Position numbers and translations under genes: made by a program. Below, one piece after another: positions 36,491 to 47,482 of a DNA stretch of 64,000 nucleotides. The stretch's first letter is position 1. Each line of letters begins with the position of its first letter. This DNA comes from Haliclona indistincta (lineage: Eukaryota > Porifera > Demospongiae > Haplosclerida > Chalinidae), in NCBI GenBank assembly GCA_964017065.1, contig OZ024786.1:13861764-13925763 (forward strand), given 5' to 3'. The notes under the pieces were generated by a model, which had not been told where the DNA came from, did no database searches, and saw nothing but the letters and a program-made list of their open reading frames with translations.

Positions 36491-37540
36491 GAGGACGAAT
36501 GCTCATTTGACAATAGTAATCCGGTATGAATTACTTCATGATGATATAATTTTTATTATCAGCTTCAGTACGACTGGGCGATGTGACACCACCCAGGTTT
36601 CAAGTAAGTTTACTAATTGATGGTTAATGCTCATTCTTTCATAATTGTTTCCTACAGAATACGCCTAGATCTCAGGTATGTTTGTATCATCCATCGATCA
36701 TGCAGACCTGCCTTATACACTATTCATTGTACATGAATTCTAATTAGAGCACTCTCAGGTATGTGTGATATAATTATTTTAATTATTATAATAATCATAC
36801 TAGCTGTATTCTTCATAATAATCATACTAGCTGTATTCTTCATTCGTTTAGTTCAACTTATATGTACGTCACATAGAGAAGGAAGATTCGTTTGATGACA
36901 TGGTATGTACGTGTGCTCATTACCACGTCATGTACACCTTTTCTTTTATAGTACAATGATGTGGCACCGAACTCTGCTATATATGGCGCTGTACACCATT
37001 GCAAAATTTGATCATGTATATCTCTCTTAAATGTCACACATACAGCAGGATACACCCAGGATTCAAGTAAGTTAATTGTGTGAATTTGCTCATTATTATT
37101 ATACAGAACACCTAGATCTCAGGTATGTGTGCATGATAATGTCATCTTTTCGCATATGCAGAACACTCCCAGATTCAGGTACAAGTGTTATTTTATTATT
37201 GTTAATTTTTTCCACATCATATAGATCTCAAGTACCTTGGATATTCATCTTCATTTTCAAATGTACTATAATGTACGTACTACAGGTCCAGAATTCCTAG
37301 TCAACCTGCTTTCAGGTATGGGTTACGAATTATGACTTTTCTATACTTTCTATTACTGTGTTACAGATCGCAGAGTTTTCCTGGACCATCAATAGTTGAG
37401 GCCATCGACCGTTCACCAACTCGATTGATTACGTAAGTTATAATTAATAATTAATGGTAATGATGATTTTATTTTGTAAAATATTACACAGGTTAATCAG
37501 TATCCAACAACAAAAAGGTCCATCCTCATCGATGCAGTGA
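36491..37540 (+). CDS. Chain of micro-exons, hypothetical gene
   Basis: At least twelve short candidate exons bounded by AG and GT: 36491-36523, 36563-36603, 36658-36675, 36748-36758, 36852-36902, 36952-?, 37046-37066, 37107-37122, 37162-37178, 37225-37231 (7 nt), 37286-37315, 37367-37432, 37492-37540. The last seven (21, 16, 17, 7, 30, 66, 49 nt) join into one open frame starting GYTQDSKHLDLRTLPDS and ending in a stop at 37538-37540 (...GPSSSMQ). The unit acag/aa(c,t)ac...agatctcag/gtatg is repeated, so exon-plus-intron units seem to have duplicated. A likely 5' non-coding exon ends at 36298. The first half contains stops in the joined frame, so the start and upstream structure are uncertain. 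Product unrecognised. Confidence 0.4.
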
Positions 37541-38664
37541 ATGACAAGTACGCAAACTGTAGGAGAAAGCAAAACAAGTGAACTCTAATCTCCATCTTCA
37601 TTTGTAACTTAATGACAGTAACACAGCTTGAAATCTTGATTGAAAAAAATGTTTCAATTGTGAAATAATTACCTGAAATAATTTGTATGTAGATATTAGC
37701 TAGATTTCATTAGCTTGTAATGACCCGTAACAACCTTGTACATGCTTACAACCCTGACACAAGCTTGTACACAACCTTATCTCAGGTTGTAACAAGGACG
37801 TTACAGTTTCAAATCCATGGTTTTGACAGGGTTGTCACAACCTTGTTAACAAGCTTGTTACAAGCTGGCCACAACCTCATTACAAGCTTGTGGGCTAGGT
37901 TGTCACAACCTAGTACAACCTTGTTTGTTTTGCATGGGATGATATGACAGACTGTGCTCTTATGTGCACTGCCCATCATGAGAATTAATGGGGGTGTGGC
38001 TGAGTGTAACCATGGTAACTTCAGAGCAGCGTTTACAAAACGGTATACAATAACTGCAAAGTGCATTATTTGTTACTTTTCTAATTTCTTTGCTTTAGTT
38101 ACAAGCGTGAGTTTGGTTTTACTATACCATCTCGTGCCATCATTGTCGATGATATCAGAATAAGAGGAACACTCTCCCTCACCAGTCACACACTCCCTCC
38201 CTCCCACCATCACCGTGACCCACCACTGTGAGATAGTAAACACAACAATAGCGTATATCTACCATGCACAAGCAATGCTTACAATGAAACTAGTCACTAG
38301 TGTACACTTATTAATAATAGAAAAACAGTTTCTTTGCTGCGATGAATTAATACATCAATGCTGTCAGTGTATTTCTGTCATCTCTTCTTTAGGCAATAGT
38401 GTGCTATTTTGAGCATAGACAAACACAGGTGGGTGTGGTCACTACATCACATGATAGACACACCCACTACCACTGTACTAGTTGAACCGAACTGCTTGGC
38501 TTGGCTCACCAAGTATGGAGACGTCAAACTAAAAGTGAGTGTGTGCATGTGTGTGAGTTGTGATGGTGCTGTCGGGATGACAGGTCAGTGAAATAGCAGC
38601 ATCATGATACTGATGGTGCTGTTGGTGCATGCTAGGGAAAAGAGATGCTTGCTGACGCTCCGAG

Positions 38665-38897
38665 ACACTGCTTGCTGACGCTCTGAGATGCCTATATACT
38701 CGAACTTAGTCACTGTTCGCTAGGACAAAGTCGGGCATTGCAAGGAGCAAGAAACTGTCCTCTACAGAATTACCATGATTGAATGGTACTTGTCAGTTTC
38801 TTGCTCCTAGCACTGCTTGCAATGCCCGACTTCGTTCTAGCGAACAGTTACTAAGTTCGAATATATAGGCGTCTCGGAGCGTCAGCAAGCAGTGTCA
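38665..38897. mobile_element. Foldback element, about 95-bp arms
   Basis: cactgcttgctgacgctctg...cttagtcactgttcgctagg...gggcattgcaaggagcaag on the left is inverted on the right (cttgctcctagcactgcttgcaatgccc...ctaagttcg...cagcaagcagtg), around a 30-base loop. Non-coding. Confidence 0.8.
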
Positions 38898-39049
38898 TGA
38901 GCAAAAATTAAACTGTCCAACTAAAATTAATTGCCTTAGATAGTACTTGCAAGTAGTATAGCTGGTTAGCGGTCTCTGCTTGAGCCTGGAGTGTGCTGCT
39001 TTGTTCCCAGCCATAAAGCTCTTGGGGGTGTGACCAATGTGTTGACGAG

Positions 39050-39375
39050 CCTGAACGATTTTGCGCATGAAAAAGACTTTTGCCCATACAAAAGAATGTT
39101 TGCGCATGCAATAATGTTGCTGGGGTTTGCGCATACCAATGAGCGATCACTATTTTGCGCATGAAAATAAACTGAATTGCCAATGCAAATGTAATGAATG
39201 TGACCATGCACCAATGAGTTGCCCATGCTCAAATAAGTTGCCAATGCTAAAATTGATTTTTCCCATGCTCAAATCAAATTGCCCATGCTAAAATGATTTT
39301 GCCCATGCTAAATGATTTTGCCTGTGCACAAATGAATTTGCCCATGCAACAATCAAATTTTGACCATGAAAATAT
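39050..39375 (+). repeat. Degenerate 18-20-bp tandem repeat
   Basis: Units of the type aaattgcccatgctaaaatg recur about 14 times with drift. ORFs in all minus frames here reflect the repeat. Confidence 0.7.
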
Positions 39376-39757
39376 TGTGTTTCATAATATTGTCCCCTTT
39401 GGCTTGCCATAGTCTAGTTAGCTGTTTATTTTTAGTTAGCTGACACGTGAGTTGACGTTAACTCTCAGTTCCACATTCAATTTCCACATTTACACTCAAT
39501 TTTCTGGCGCTCAATTTTCCCATAACGTTCAAAGAGATCTAATTTACTTGTCTTCACATTACTGACTACTGCCTTTGTTTTGCATTTTTGCGTGTATTTT
39601 AAAGTATTGTGCACAATAGAGTATAATGTACAGGACTAGCATTGGTTTCTTTGTTGTACGTAGAAAAGCAGCGATGTCATTACCAGCTGTTGGAGCTGTT
39701 AGGTTCAGCCATGTGGCACAATGGCTAAATATAGCTCTCTATAATACACATTGATTC

Positions 39758-40045
39758 TTACTTTAAAATCCACTCCGGAATGTGGATTATGTAGTGAAGC
39801 TTTGGTATCATAGAAGAGTCTGGATGCAGAGCTTTGAAACTGCTGTTATGTTCCTCAATGATATTGTGCAGGTATGCGACTTCATCTGGTGACACTACTG
39901 GAGCGAAAGTATAGTCGATGATGGTCAACAGTAACAGGAAGTTGTGCCAGTGTGGGTCGTCTTCTGGAACTAAATTCCCTATCATGAAGGGAAGCAGCCT
40001 TGCAAGGCACCACATCTGGTCAACTATATAAATAATCAATAATTA
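39758..40045 (-). pseudogene. Fragment of a DNA-transposon protein
   Basis: Minus-strand reading DQMWCLARLLPFMIGNLVPE, then HWHNFLLLLTIIDYTFAPVV and PKLHYIIHIPEWILK. This pattern (QMWCL.RLLP..IG..VPE...HW..FL.LL.I.D...AP) is one I recall from large transposase-associated proteins in fish and invertebrates, likely of the CACTA/EnSpm kind. Only about 90 residues survive. Class assignment is from memory. Confidence 0.45.
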
Positions 40046-40656
40046 CGTGCATATTATTTTCTGCTCTACAACATGATTACTGTATTTCATTTAAAAGTGT
40101 CTATCTTGATCAAATGCCGAGACGCCATTTTTATAACATCAGATTATTTGGTCTCTGTACCAGGTTGGTAAAAGTAGCTCAAATACTTAAGTCAGTGGAC
40201 TTGTGAATTTATAGGGCTTCAGATCAAGCCCCACCCACTGATGGTATCCCATCATCCTAACCTGAATTTGATCCAGATTCTTTTACAGCAAGGTCGCACT
40301 AGGTCTTGGGATCGAACTGATATCAAACTGGATAGTATTGATACATATGTGCAGTGAGCATGTAGACGTTATACAAACGATTCCTCTTCGTTTGCACATC
40401 ATGAAAATATATGCTTTGTTTTGGTCAAGCACCTACAGTCATGTCAGGTGTGGCTCACTCTGATCGTTTCCTAAGTTAGTGTGTGAATGTGAGCACTGCT
40501 CTAGTTCAGGTGATCCATAGTGTGACCACACTATTAGTGACTAACTTTCATCATGCCTTTTAAACCATCATTCATTGCTAGTTTGTTGAATGATATCAGA
40601 CCTGCATGGCTTCAGAGAAAACATTCACTATTAAGCTCTCTTCTTGATGTACGTAG

Positions 40657-40883
40657 GGAGCCATTATGCACACTAGAGGAGGTGGAGTTGCAGTGCAGTT
40701 CACTGATATTGAGAAACTGAATCATGCCTCACCCACCAAGACACTGACCAGGTATAGAGGACACGTGGATGCATCCCTTCTCTTGAGTGTCATTCCAGAT
40801 CATTGTCACAACAGAGGATGGATCAGGATGAGTACAGCTCCTTCTCCTTGCTGGGTCAGGAGGACCATGAGCTAGAGGATGAG

Positions 40884-40949
<66 letters not shown>

Positions 40950-41185
40950 CAGGTTCTTCCGAAGAGAAGGTGACAAAAAGCGTCACAAGTGTGTTCTAGA
41001 ACGAAGCAAGCCTGTATCTGAACAGAGTGGTGCACTTCAGTGCACAAAGTGCAGCCGGTGGTTCAGGAGCCGTGGAGGGCTCTCTGTACACCGCTGTAGG
41101 CCTGGCCAAGCAAGTGACTCCTGAATTTTGCCCTCCCCCCTAACGGGGGGCTGCGTGACCGTTTATCGGCAGCAGAAAGGAAGGA

Positions 41186-41230
<45 letters not shown>

Positions 41231-41323
41231 CACAATCCTCCTCTCTCTCAATAGTGTGCTGTCGGTATTGAGGGTCGTCCTGGCAACCCACCAGCATTCT
41301 CACACATCTTAACCAAGAAATAA
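40657..41323 (+). pseudogene. KIF23: KIF23 pseudogene, copy C (exons 19-21 only)
   Basis: Exon 19 at 40657-40751, exon 20 from 40799 broken after EDE by a stop (TAG 40884-40886) where foreign sequence begins, and exon 21 at 41255-41323. The block copy starts about 40300 within intron 18. The missing end of exon 20 (encoding WTDVETR) was replaced by a GT repeat and a retrotransposon end. Confidence 0.9.
40887..41190 (+). mobile_element. 5'-truncated non-LTR retrotransposon end
   Basis: After a (GT)n run the frame reads RFFRREGDKKRHKCVLERSK and ends with CTKCSRWFRSRGGLSVHRCR before a stop at 41122-41124. A terminal C-x2-C...H-x-C finger with SRGGL is typical of the C-terminus of some LINE reverse transcriptase ORFs. 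About 65 bases of 3' UTR follow, then gaaaggaaggaagg and (GT)n. Family level is inference. Confidence 0.55.
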
Positions 41324-41471
41324 TTAAGGTACCACACCCATCTGCTATGAATATTAATGACATGTTGATGGTCTCTCTTCTCAGACAGACTGCAGATCCA
41401 AAGAGACGCTCCTACTACCATCCTCCTCCTTCTCTTGCTTGCTGCACTAACTATTACTAGATCACATGTAT

Positions 41472-41540
41472 GGTGTGTCCTCGAGGAGGTGATATAGCCC
41501 TCGGCTTCGCCTCGGGCTATATCACCTCCTCGGTCACACC
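41472..41540. other. Strong hairpin between KIF23 copy C and its ankyrin gene
   Basis: Arms GAGGAGGTGATATAGCCC and GGGCTATATCACCTCCTC pair perfectly around tcggcttcgcctc, and extend outward (ggtgtg...cacacc) with one gap. Absent from the other blocks, so it is probably a small mobile hairpin. Confidence 0.7.
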
Positions 41541-41900
41541 CTCGGGTTCCATATACTGGATATATACCTCACTACTATGGATATAATATTACTGTGTTAC
41601 TAGAGTATCACATGATGAATATGAATATTATTATGAGTATCACATGTGTTAATTATCATCACATGAGTATGAATATCATTACTGATGCATATGGCAATTA
41701 GTAATGATATTCATACTCGCATGGGGGTAGAAAGTGCGCTTTGGACGTGGACACTGCAGAAATCAACGACTCGGGAAGAGTTGGAGAAGACTACATCGAA
41801 ACGTTAGATGAAGTGAACAAACAACGTGGGTGGTAGTAGATAGAGAAGACATTTCCAGTTGATGTTGCTGAACTGAGCCATCGCACAAGATAATCGATCG

Positions 41901-44900
41901 ATGTCTCAAGAAGTGTCAGAGTTCTTGGATGCATTCAAGAGAGGGAACAAAGAAGATGCCGTGCGACTGTTACCGCAGATACAACAACCAGCTAAAGTCA
42001 CCTACAGTGTGAATATCTCTCTGCTCCATGATGCAGCTCGGCATGGGTGGTTGGATGTAGTCATTGAGCTAGCAACAAAGTACAAATGCGACGTCAACTA
42101 CAAAGACCTGACTGGGGCTACTCCACTACACAATGCTGCCACGAATGATCATCTGGAAGTAATGAAGTACCTCATCAATGAGCAACACTGTGACCCAATG
42201 ACTAGAGATAACCTTCACTGTACACCGCTTCACAATGCTTGTACTGTTGGTAATCTCGACATCACCCACTACCTTATCAGTGAGGCACACTGTGACCTAT
42301 CATGTAAGAATATGTTCGGTGATAGACCATTTCACAATGCTTGTCACAGTGGTGAAACCCACATTGTGCAATACTTACTATCCACTGGTAGAGTAGACCC
42401 ACTGGCTAAGAACAATGACGGCAACACTCCACTAGACTATGCTAGTTATCATGATAATAAAAACTGTTATGATCTACTGAAACTGTTCCAGTCATTTCCA
42501 CAATGCAAGAATTTTCCCGTGCACACATACACAAAACTCATCCTAACTGGATACAGTGGAGCAGGCAAGACCACCATATCTCAACTCATTCTACTCTTAG
42601 CTAAAAAAGCTCGCTTCTTTTCATCAGGTCGTGTTACTGATGTAGAATGCCTCACTGCTGGAATCATACCTCTCCATGTCGAGAGCAAGGTGAAGGAGGT
42701 TGGTAACATGGTAATATACGATTTCGCAGGACAACAAGAGTACTACTCTAGTCATGCTGCTGTACTGGAACGCATCATGAGAAATTCTGCCGCTATCTTT
42801 GTTTGTATCGTAGACCTGAGCCAGTGTATGGAGAAGATCAGCGAGTCCATACACTACTGGATGAGTTTCATAGAGAACGCCTGCAGCTCAGCCCAGGGAT
42901 CATCACACGTCATCATTGTTGGTAGCCATGCTGACCTGGTCAAGTCATCACAAGACCTAAAGGAGAAGAGCTCACTAGTGGAGAGCATAGCAGAGAGCAG
43001 AGCTAAGCAGCTGACGTATGGAGGATTTGTAAGCATGGACTGTCGAGAGTCGAAAACCAAAGAAGCACGTCATTTCCGCTCTCTCCTCTCAACTAGTCAA
43101 CAAGCCATACTATCATCCCAGCCCAGCATGAGTTTGTACTGTCACGTGTTGTACGCTTTTCTTCGTACAAAGCTCGGGAAGGCAAGCTGCACACTTCAAG
43201 AGCTGACCACTGCCCTTGCTTCTGAGGAAGGTTTCTCTTTTGATTCTGCTTTACTCTCAGAATCACTGATCTCCCTCAGTGACAAAGGCCTCATCTTGTT
43301 TGTGCAAAACCAGGAGCATCCCCAATCCAGCTGGGTGGTGGTTGAGAAAGATGCCTTGCTGAGAGAGGTCAATGGAACATTATTTGCTCCTGACAATTTC
43401 AAGCAGAATCGTCAAGTTGCCAGTAACACTGGTATAGTGCCCATCGTGACCCTTGAGGAGTTGTTCCCACAGTACAGCTCAGAGATGCTCATGGACTGTC
43501 TCCAGAGTATGGAATTCTGTCATCCAGTGGACCCGTCAGCACTTCAAAGCACTAGCCTCGAGAGCAACAAAGCTACTTTATCGTCCCCTCCATCAGGAGC
43601 CAGCCATCTCTTCTTCCCGAGTCTTGTTAAAGAGCATCGACCTGGTGACCTCCCCTCCCCAAGGTTTGGCTGGTGTCTGGAGTGCAGTGACCCTCACCAG
43701 TTTTTCAGTAATCGTTTGTTACATGTTCTTCTTCTTCGACTTGCCTTCACGTTTCCTCTTGCCAGTCATCTTCCACCCTCCTCCTCTCTGAGTGGTCTTG
43801 AGCGACGATGCTTAGTGTGGCGAAATGGAATCAGCTGGGAGAGTGTCTCTGGAGTGTCCACTATAGTAGAGATTGTAGATCGTAATCGTTGGGTCATTGT
43901 GCTGGTGTCTGAGAAGAGCAGAGAAGCAGCAGAGACCTGCAGCAGTGTCATCAGGATGATCCTCGACCTCCAACAGCAGCTGTGTAGTGTCGTGAGCACA
44001 TGTGAATGTCTCATCTCTCTCTCTCTACTCGACCGCTATCCCTTTGATGCCTTGCCCGATACCGACCTCTTTGTCATGCGTGATGTAGCTAGGGCAATGC
44101 TTCTTCACCACAAGGTTCTCTTGGATCGAAAAAGTGGAAGAAATAAGCTCTCTACTGACGAGGCTTTATCGTGTGAGCCCTACTACCTCTTGCAACCCTC
44201 CTCTGTGTGCCAGCTCTTCAAGCAAAGCATGGCTAGCCAGCCTGTTCCAGATCCACTCCTCCAGGAGGTACTCTGCAGGTACTGCCAGCAGCCCCAGCAG
44301 AAGCCACGAGACCACAAGGAGCTGAGGGAGTGTGTCAACAAGCACAGCATATTTGCCGGCAGAAACCCTCTGGTGAGTTGCAGTGTGCAGGCTGTACTGT
44401 AGCATGTGATGGTATGTTTCTCTGGTGTGTACAGGAGGTAGCTGAGCTAAAGGAGGAGGATATCATCAGTCACTGCACAGCTACTGCTACACAGCTACCC
44501 ACAGCTGCTGCTGGTGTTAGTGGTTGCTTCTCTAGAACACTCAGTGAGTTACACCACAATGATGAGGAGAGTGTCCCTGTTATTATGTACTCATTACAGC
44601 TGTTAATGATCTGTGTGATGTGTTGGCTATGATCCATGATCTCAATGACTGGAAGGAGCTTGGACTACAACTAGGCCTTCTCTACCCAGCACTGGAGAGG
44701 ATAGACCGTGAGCAGCGAGGCAGGATATCTGGCTGTAAGATGGATATGCTCACGGCATGGCTGGAGCAACAAGACAACGTCTCACAGAGAGGAGTCCCTT
44801 CATGGAGTGTGTTGAGAGCTGCACTGCAGAGGATTGGAGAGCATGAACTAGCTGACAGGATTGTGAGTGTCTACTAGTATACAGTATAACAGCTACACAT

Positions 44901-44957
44901 GTTGTTTGATTGTGATGTTGACATTATAGTCTGTTTTCTCTTCTTCTGTAGAAGTGA
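41901..44957 (+). CDS. Ankyrin-Roc-COR protein with one death domain (copy C)
   Basis: Exons 41901-44372, 44435-44543, 44600-44862, 44952-44957, about 949 residues. Exon 1 resembles copy A: ankyrin repeats about 40-205, P-loop GYSGAGKTT at residue 217, DFAGQQEYY at 274, no WLSS insertion, and the COR end FVMRDVARAMLLHHKVLLDR. From intron 1 onward it resembles copy B: the linker HCTATATQLPTAAAG and one death domain (DWKELGLQLGLLYPAL...MLTAWLEQQ...PSWSVLRAALQRIGEHELADRI). So it is a chimera of the two paralogs. One added codon (EVLCRYCQQ) near the exon 1 end is unique. Polyadenylation signal AATAAA at 45025-45030. Intact; role inferred as for copy A. Confidence 0.85.
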
Positions 44958-45059
44958 CATGTAAACTGCAGACTGTTGAGTGTATTCATGATTAGTGTTG
45001 TACCGTTATGATGTGTAATGTTCTAATAAAACGTTTTGTAAAATTGAAACATTTACGGT

Positions 45060-45368
45060 CTCCACGTGTGCTATGGAGAAGCAGTTGTCTGTGATTGTAC
45101 GCTCGTGATCCGGTCGTGAGAGGGTATGGTAGAGGGAGTAAAGAGCTCGGTATACCTACAGGTGAGTGAGATCCACACAGTGTGTAGTGGAGTGAGCGAG
45201 CTGATGGTGGTGCGTGTTCTACACGACACACTAACTGAGACCAAACGCATTTCAGCAAAGCTAGTATTATTAAAAGTACTTGTTAAGAGTAGTACTACCG
45301 TTGACATCACTTTGAAATGGCCAGCAGCCTTGCAGAACTTTGCTTGTCGTGCAAGAGATGCTCTCTAA
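45060..45368 (+). other. Conserved block with ORF of unknown origin (copy C)
   Basis: Counterpart of 18123-18346. The ORF 45126-45368 begins MVEGVKSSVYLQVSEIHTVC and continues past the copy A stop. Unrecognised. A further open stretch follows at 45404-45550 (AVFCMIEEVLDCEVAPGGFD), also unrecognised, ending at a possible donor ccctag/gtacag. Confidence 0.35.
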
Positions 45369-45584
45369 TAAGAAGATCGAATGTCTAGTTTAATAATAAC
45401 TGATTGCGGTCAGAGTTTAAAGCTGTTTTTTGCATGATCGAAGAAGTTTTGGATTGCGAAGTTGCACCAGGAGGTTTTGATAAGTTGGTGTACATACTAA
45501 GTCGCCGAAAAGCTGATTTCGTAGAAGTTAATTTTTTGTGTGGAAACCCTAGGTACAGTACTCACACACATACTCATCGCTATT

Positions 45585-47482
45585 GGGTCATTCCATATCA
45601 TTTCAACAACTTTTTGGCATGACCCTCTGGGATTTTCTTGAAACTTGGTATTGTTGAACCCCTCATGGTCATATGATTCCATAACAAGTTTTAGCTTGAT
45701 ACCTTGTATGGTTTCTTTTTAAACTCTGATTGCATTTTCGACGATATTTCCTACTACTTGCTGTTAAACTATTTACAACTTTGTTATATTTTGTCCTATC
45801 AGCAGACTAATAACATCAAATTGAAGCTGAATAAATGCTCTTTCATATGACATGCAACACATAGTGCATCGCATGTCGTAACTATTTAACCACGCCCACA
45901 CACTTTGATCTTTGATTCTTTAAAAAAACGCTGCGTCAATTTTCATTTTAAATGGATGTGATTTAATAGTAGTCTATTGGCTACTTCTAAGCCAAATTTC
46001 ATGTTGGGACACAAATGGGATCCTAGCGCAATTCTCTTCAAACTCAGTGTGGCTGATGGTTCTATTATTGAAAACGAATGATTATCAAACTTCCTTGACA
46101 AAACAGTTGTTGTGTGTATAAGTATGAACCACTTGGAAGTGTTTAGTCCATTTCTGAGATATTAGGACATGCAAAATGATCACTAGCTAGTTTAAAAGTG
46201 TACCTTCATCACTGATGTTTCAATCACACGTACTAAAGATAGTAAATCAAATGTAATATGCAACAACCCTCCCTCACCACCTGCTGCGTTCAGAAACATC
46301 AGAAAGAATCGTGGGATATTACATGTAGTGTTTTACAAGTGAGATTGAGGCTTTTGCAATTTGATTTGTGAGTAATCAATTTTTTATTTAATTTTTTTTA
46401 GCAAAGCAACAAGCAGCCTTTTTAAGTAATAAGATGCAATTTTAATGAAATAATAGTCAATTACTCAAGTAACCTTGTATCTTTTATTACCTAGGTTTGC
46501 TAATTAAACCACGTAGTCAAAAATTCAGACTATGTTCATAATAACGATACAATCACAGTTTATATACCAGAAGTGCTTTAGTAATTAGATTTTCAGCAAA
46601 ATAATTTGCTATGTGATAGGGCTTACATGTATTGCTACAAGTAAAACACTACAAAACTCTATAAAACAACTATGGCATGATCTATTGTCAACTATATAGA
46701 CACGACAAGAACAAAAGGTTACTTTACTTGTCTTCTATCATTGATTCAAGAACACAAAATTATGTCAGTTGACTTGTGTGATCAAAGAAATTCCGATTAA
46801 AAAATTGTTCAAAAAAATTTTATTGAAATTCTTGACATCGACATACCAACATCAATGAATTAATGTTAAAACTTATACAGTTCTATTCAAAAAGTGGAAC
46901 TCCCTTCTATGTCAATCAATCAACATACAAGCAACTATCCTAAGTCTTCAAACAGCTAGCCCAAGTCTTTTCACTGTGTTTATTGGTGTCCAAGTAGTAT
47001 GCATTAATGCTCCTTTTTTCTAATAAAGCTTGCAAACTAACCTTCCCATTTGTGTCCCAACATGAAATTTGGTATAGAAGTAGCTAATAGACTACTATTA
47101 AATCACAATCATTTAAAATGAAATTGACGCAGCGCTTTTTTTAAGAATCAAAGATCAAAGTATGTGGGCGTGGTTAAATAGTTACGACATGCGATGCACT
47201 ATGTGCTGCATGTCATATGAAAGAGCATTTATTCAGCTTCAATTTGATGTTATTAGTCTGCTGATAGGTCAAAATATAACATAGTTATAAATAGTTAAAC
47301 AGCAAGTAGTAGGAAATATTGTCGAAAATGCAATCAGAGTTTAAAAAGAAACCATACAAGGTATCAAGCTAAAACTTGTTATGGAATCATAATTATGACC
47401 ATGAGGGGTTCAACAATACCAAGTTTCAAGAAAATCCCAGAGGGTCATGCCAAAAAGTTGTTGAAATGATATGGAATGACCC
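45585..47482. mobile_element. 1.9 kb foldback element in the intron before KIF23 copy D exon 8
   Basis: Ends GGGTCATTCCATATCATTTC and GAAATGATATGGAATGACCC; arms about 450 bp (45585-46050 and 47035-47482) are nearly exact reverse complements. It is flanked by TATT on both sides (45581-45584, 47483-47486); copy B has the empty site cgctattatt. The unique centre has no coding signal. Confidence 0.9.

Larger units (their letters stand above)
34350..37940. mobile_element. 3.6 kb inverted-repeat element with ACAACCTTGT subterminal repeats
   Basis: Ends CCCATGCAAAACAAACAAGG (34350) and CCTTGTTTGTTTTGCATGGG (37940), each followed inward by many copies of acaaccttgt or acaaggttgt (34370-34590 and 37730-37930). 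It splits an oxoprolinase codon run; flanks share AT, and removing the element plus one AT restores the frame ...LCYDMTDCALM. No transposase is recognised inside. It contains the micro-exon chain at 36491-37540 and a small acidic minus ORF (35363-35557). Confidence 0.7.
34309..38532 (+). pseudogene. OPLAH: Decayed 5-oxoprolinase gene, split by a 3.6 kb element
   Basis: 5-oxoprolinase hydrolyses 5-oxoproline to glutamate in glutathione turnover. Fragments in order: SFLSDLCY (to 34349), resumed after the element as DMTDCALMCTAHHEN (37941-37985), GNFRAAFTKR (about 38020-38042), YKREFGFTIPSRAIIVDDIR after a short intron (38100-38160), AIVCYFEHRQTQ (38392-38428), and TTTVLVEPNCLAWLTKYGDV (38470-38532, then donor gtgagt). 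These match the C-terminal part of the family (LRYxGTDCALM, REFGFTIPxRxIxVDDxRxRGT, YFE, TxLVEPxC). Frames break after HHEN and after DIRIRGT. The rest of the enzyme is not visible; open stretches at 34040-34260 upstream may be further exons, unrecognised. Confidence 0.6.

Noticed and set aside
40729..41363. Thr-His and Cys-Val rich ORFs
   Set aside because: Translations of (GT)n and (CA)n microsatellites; only the zinc-finger-like end at 40949-41124 looks real.
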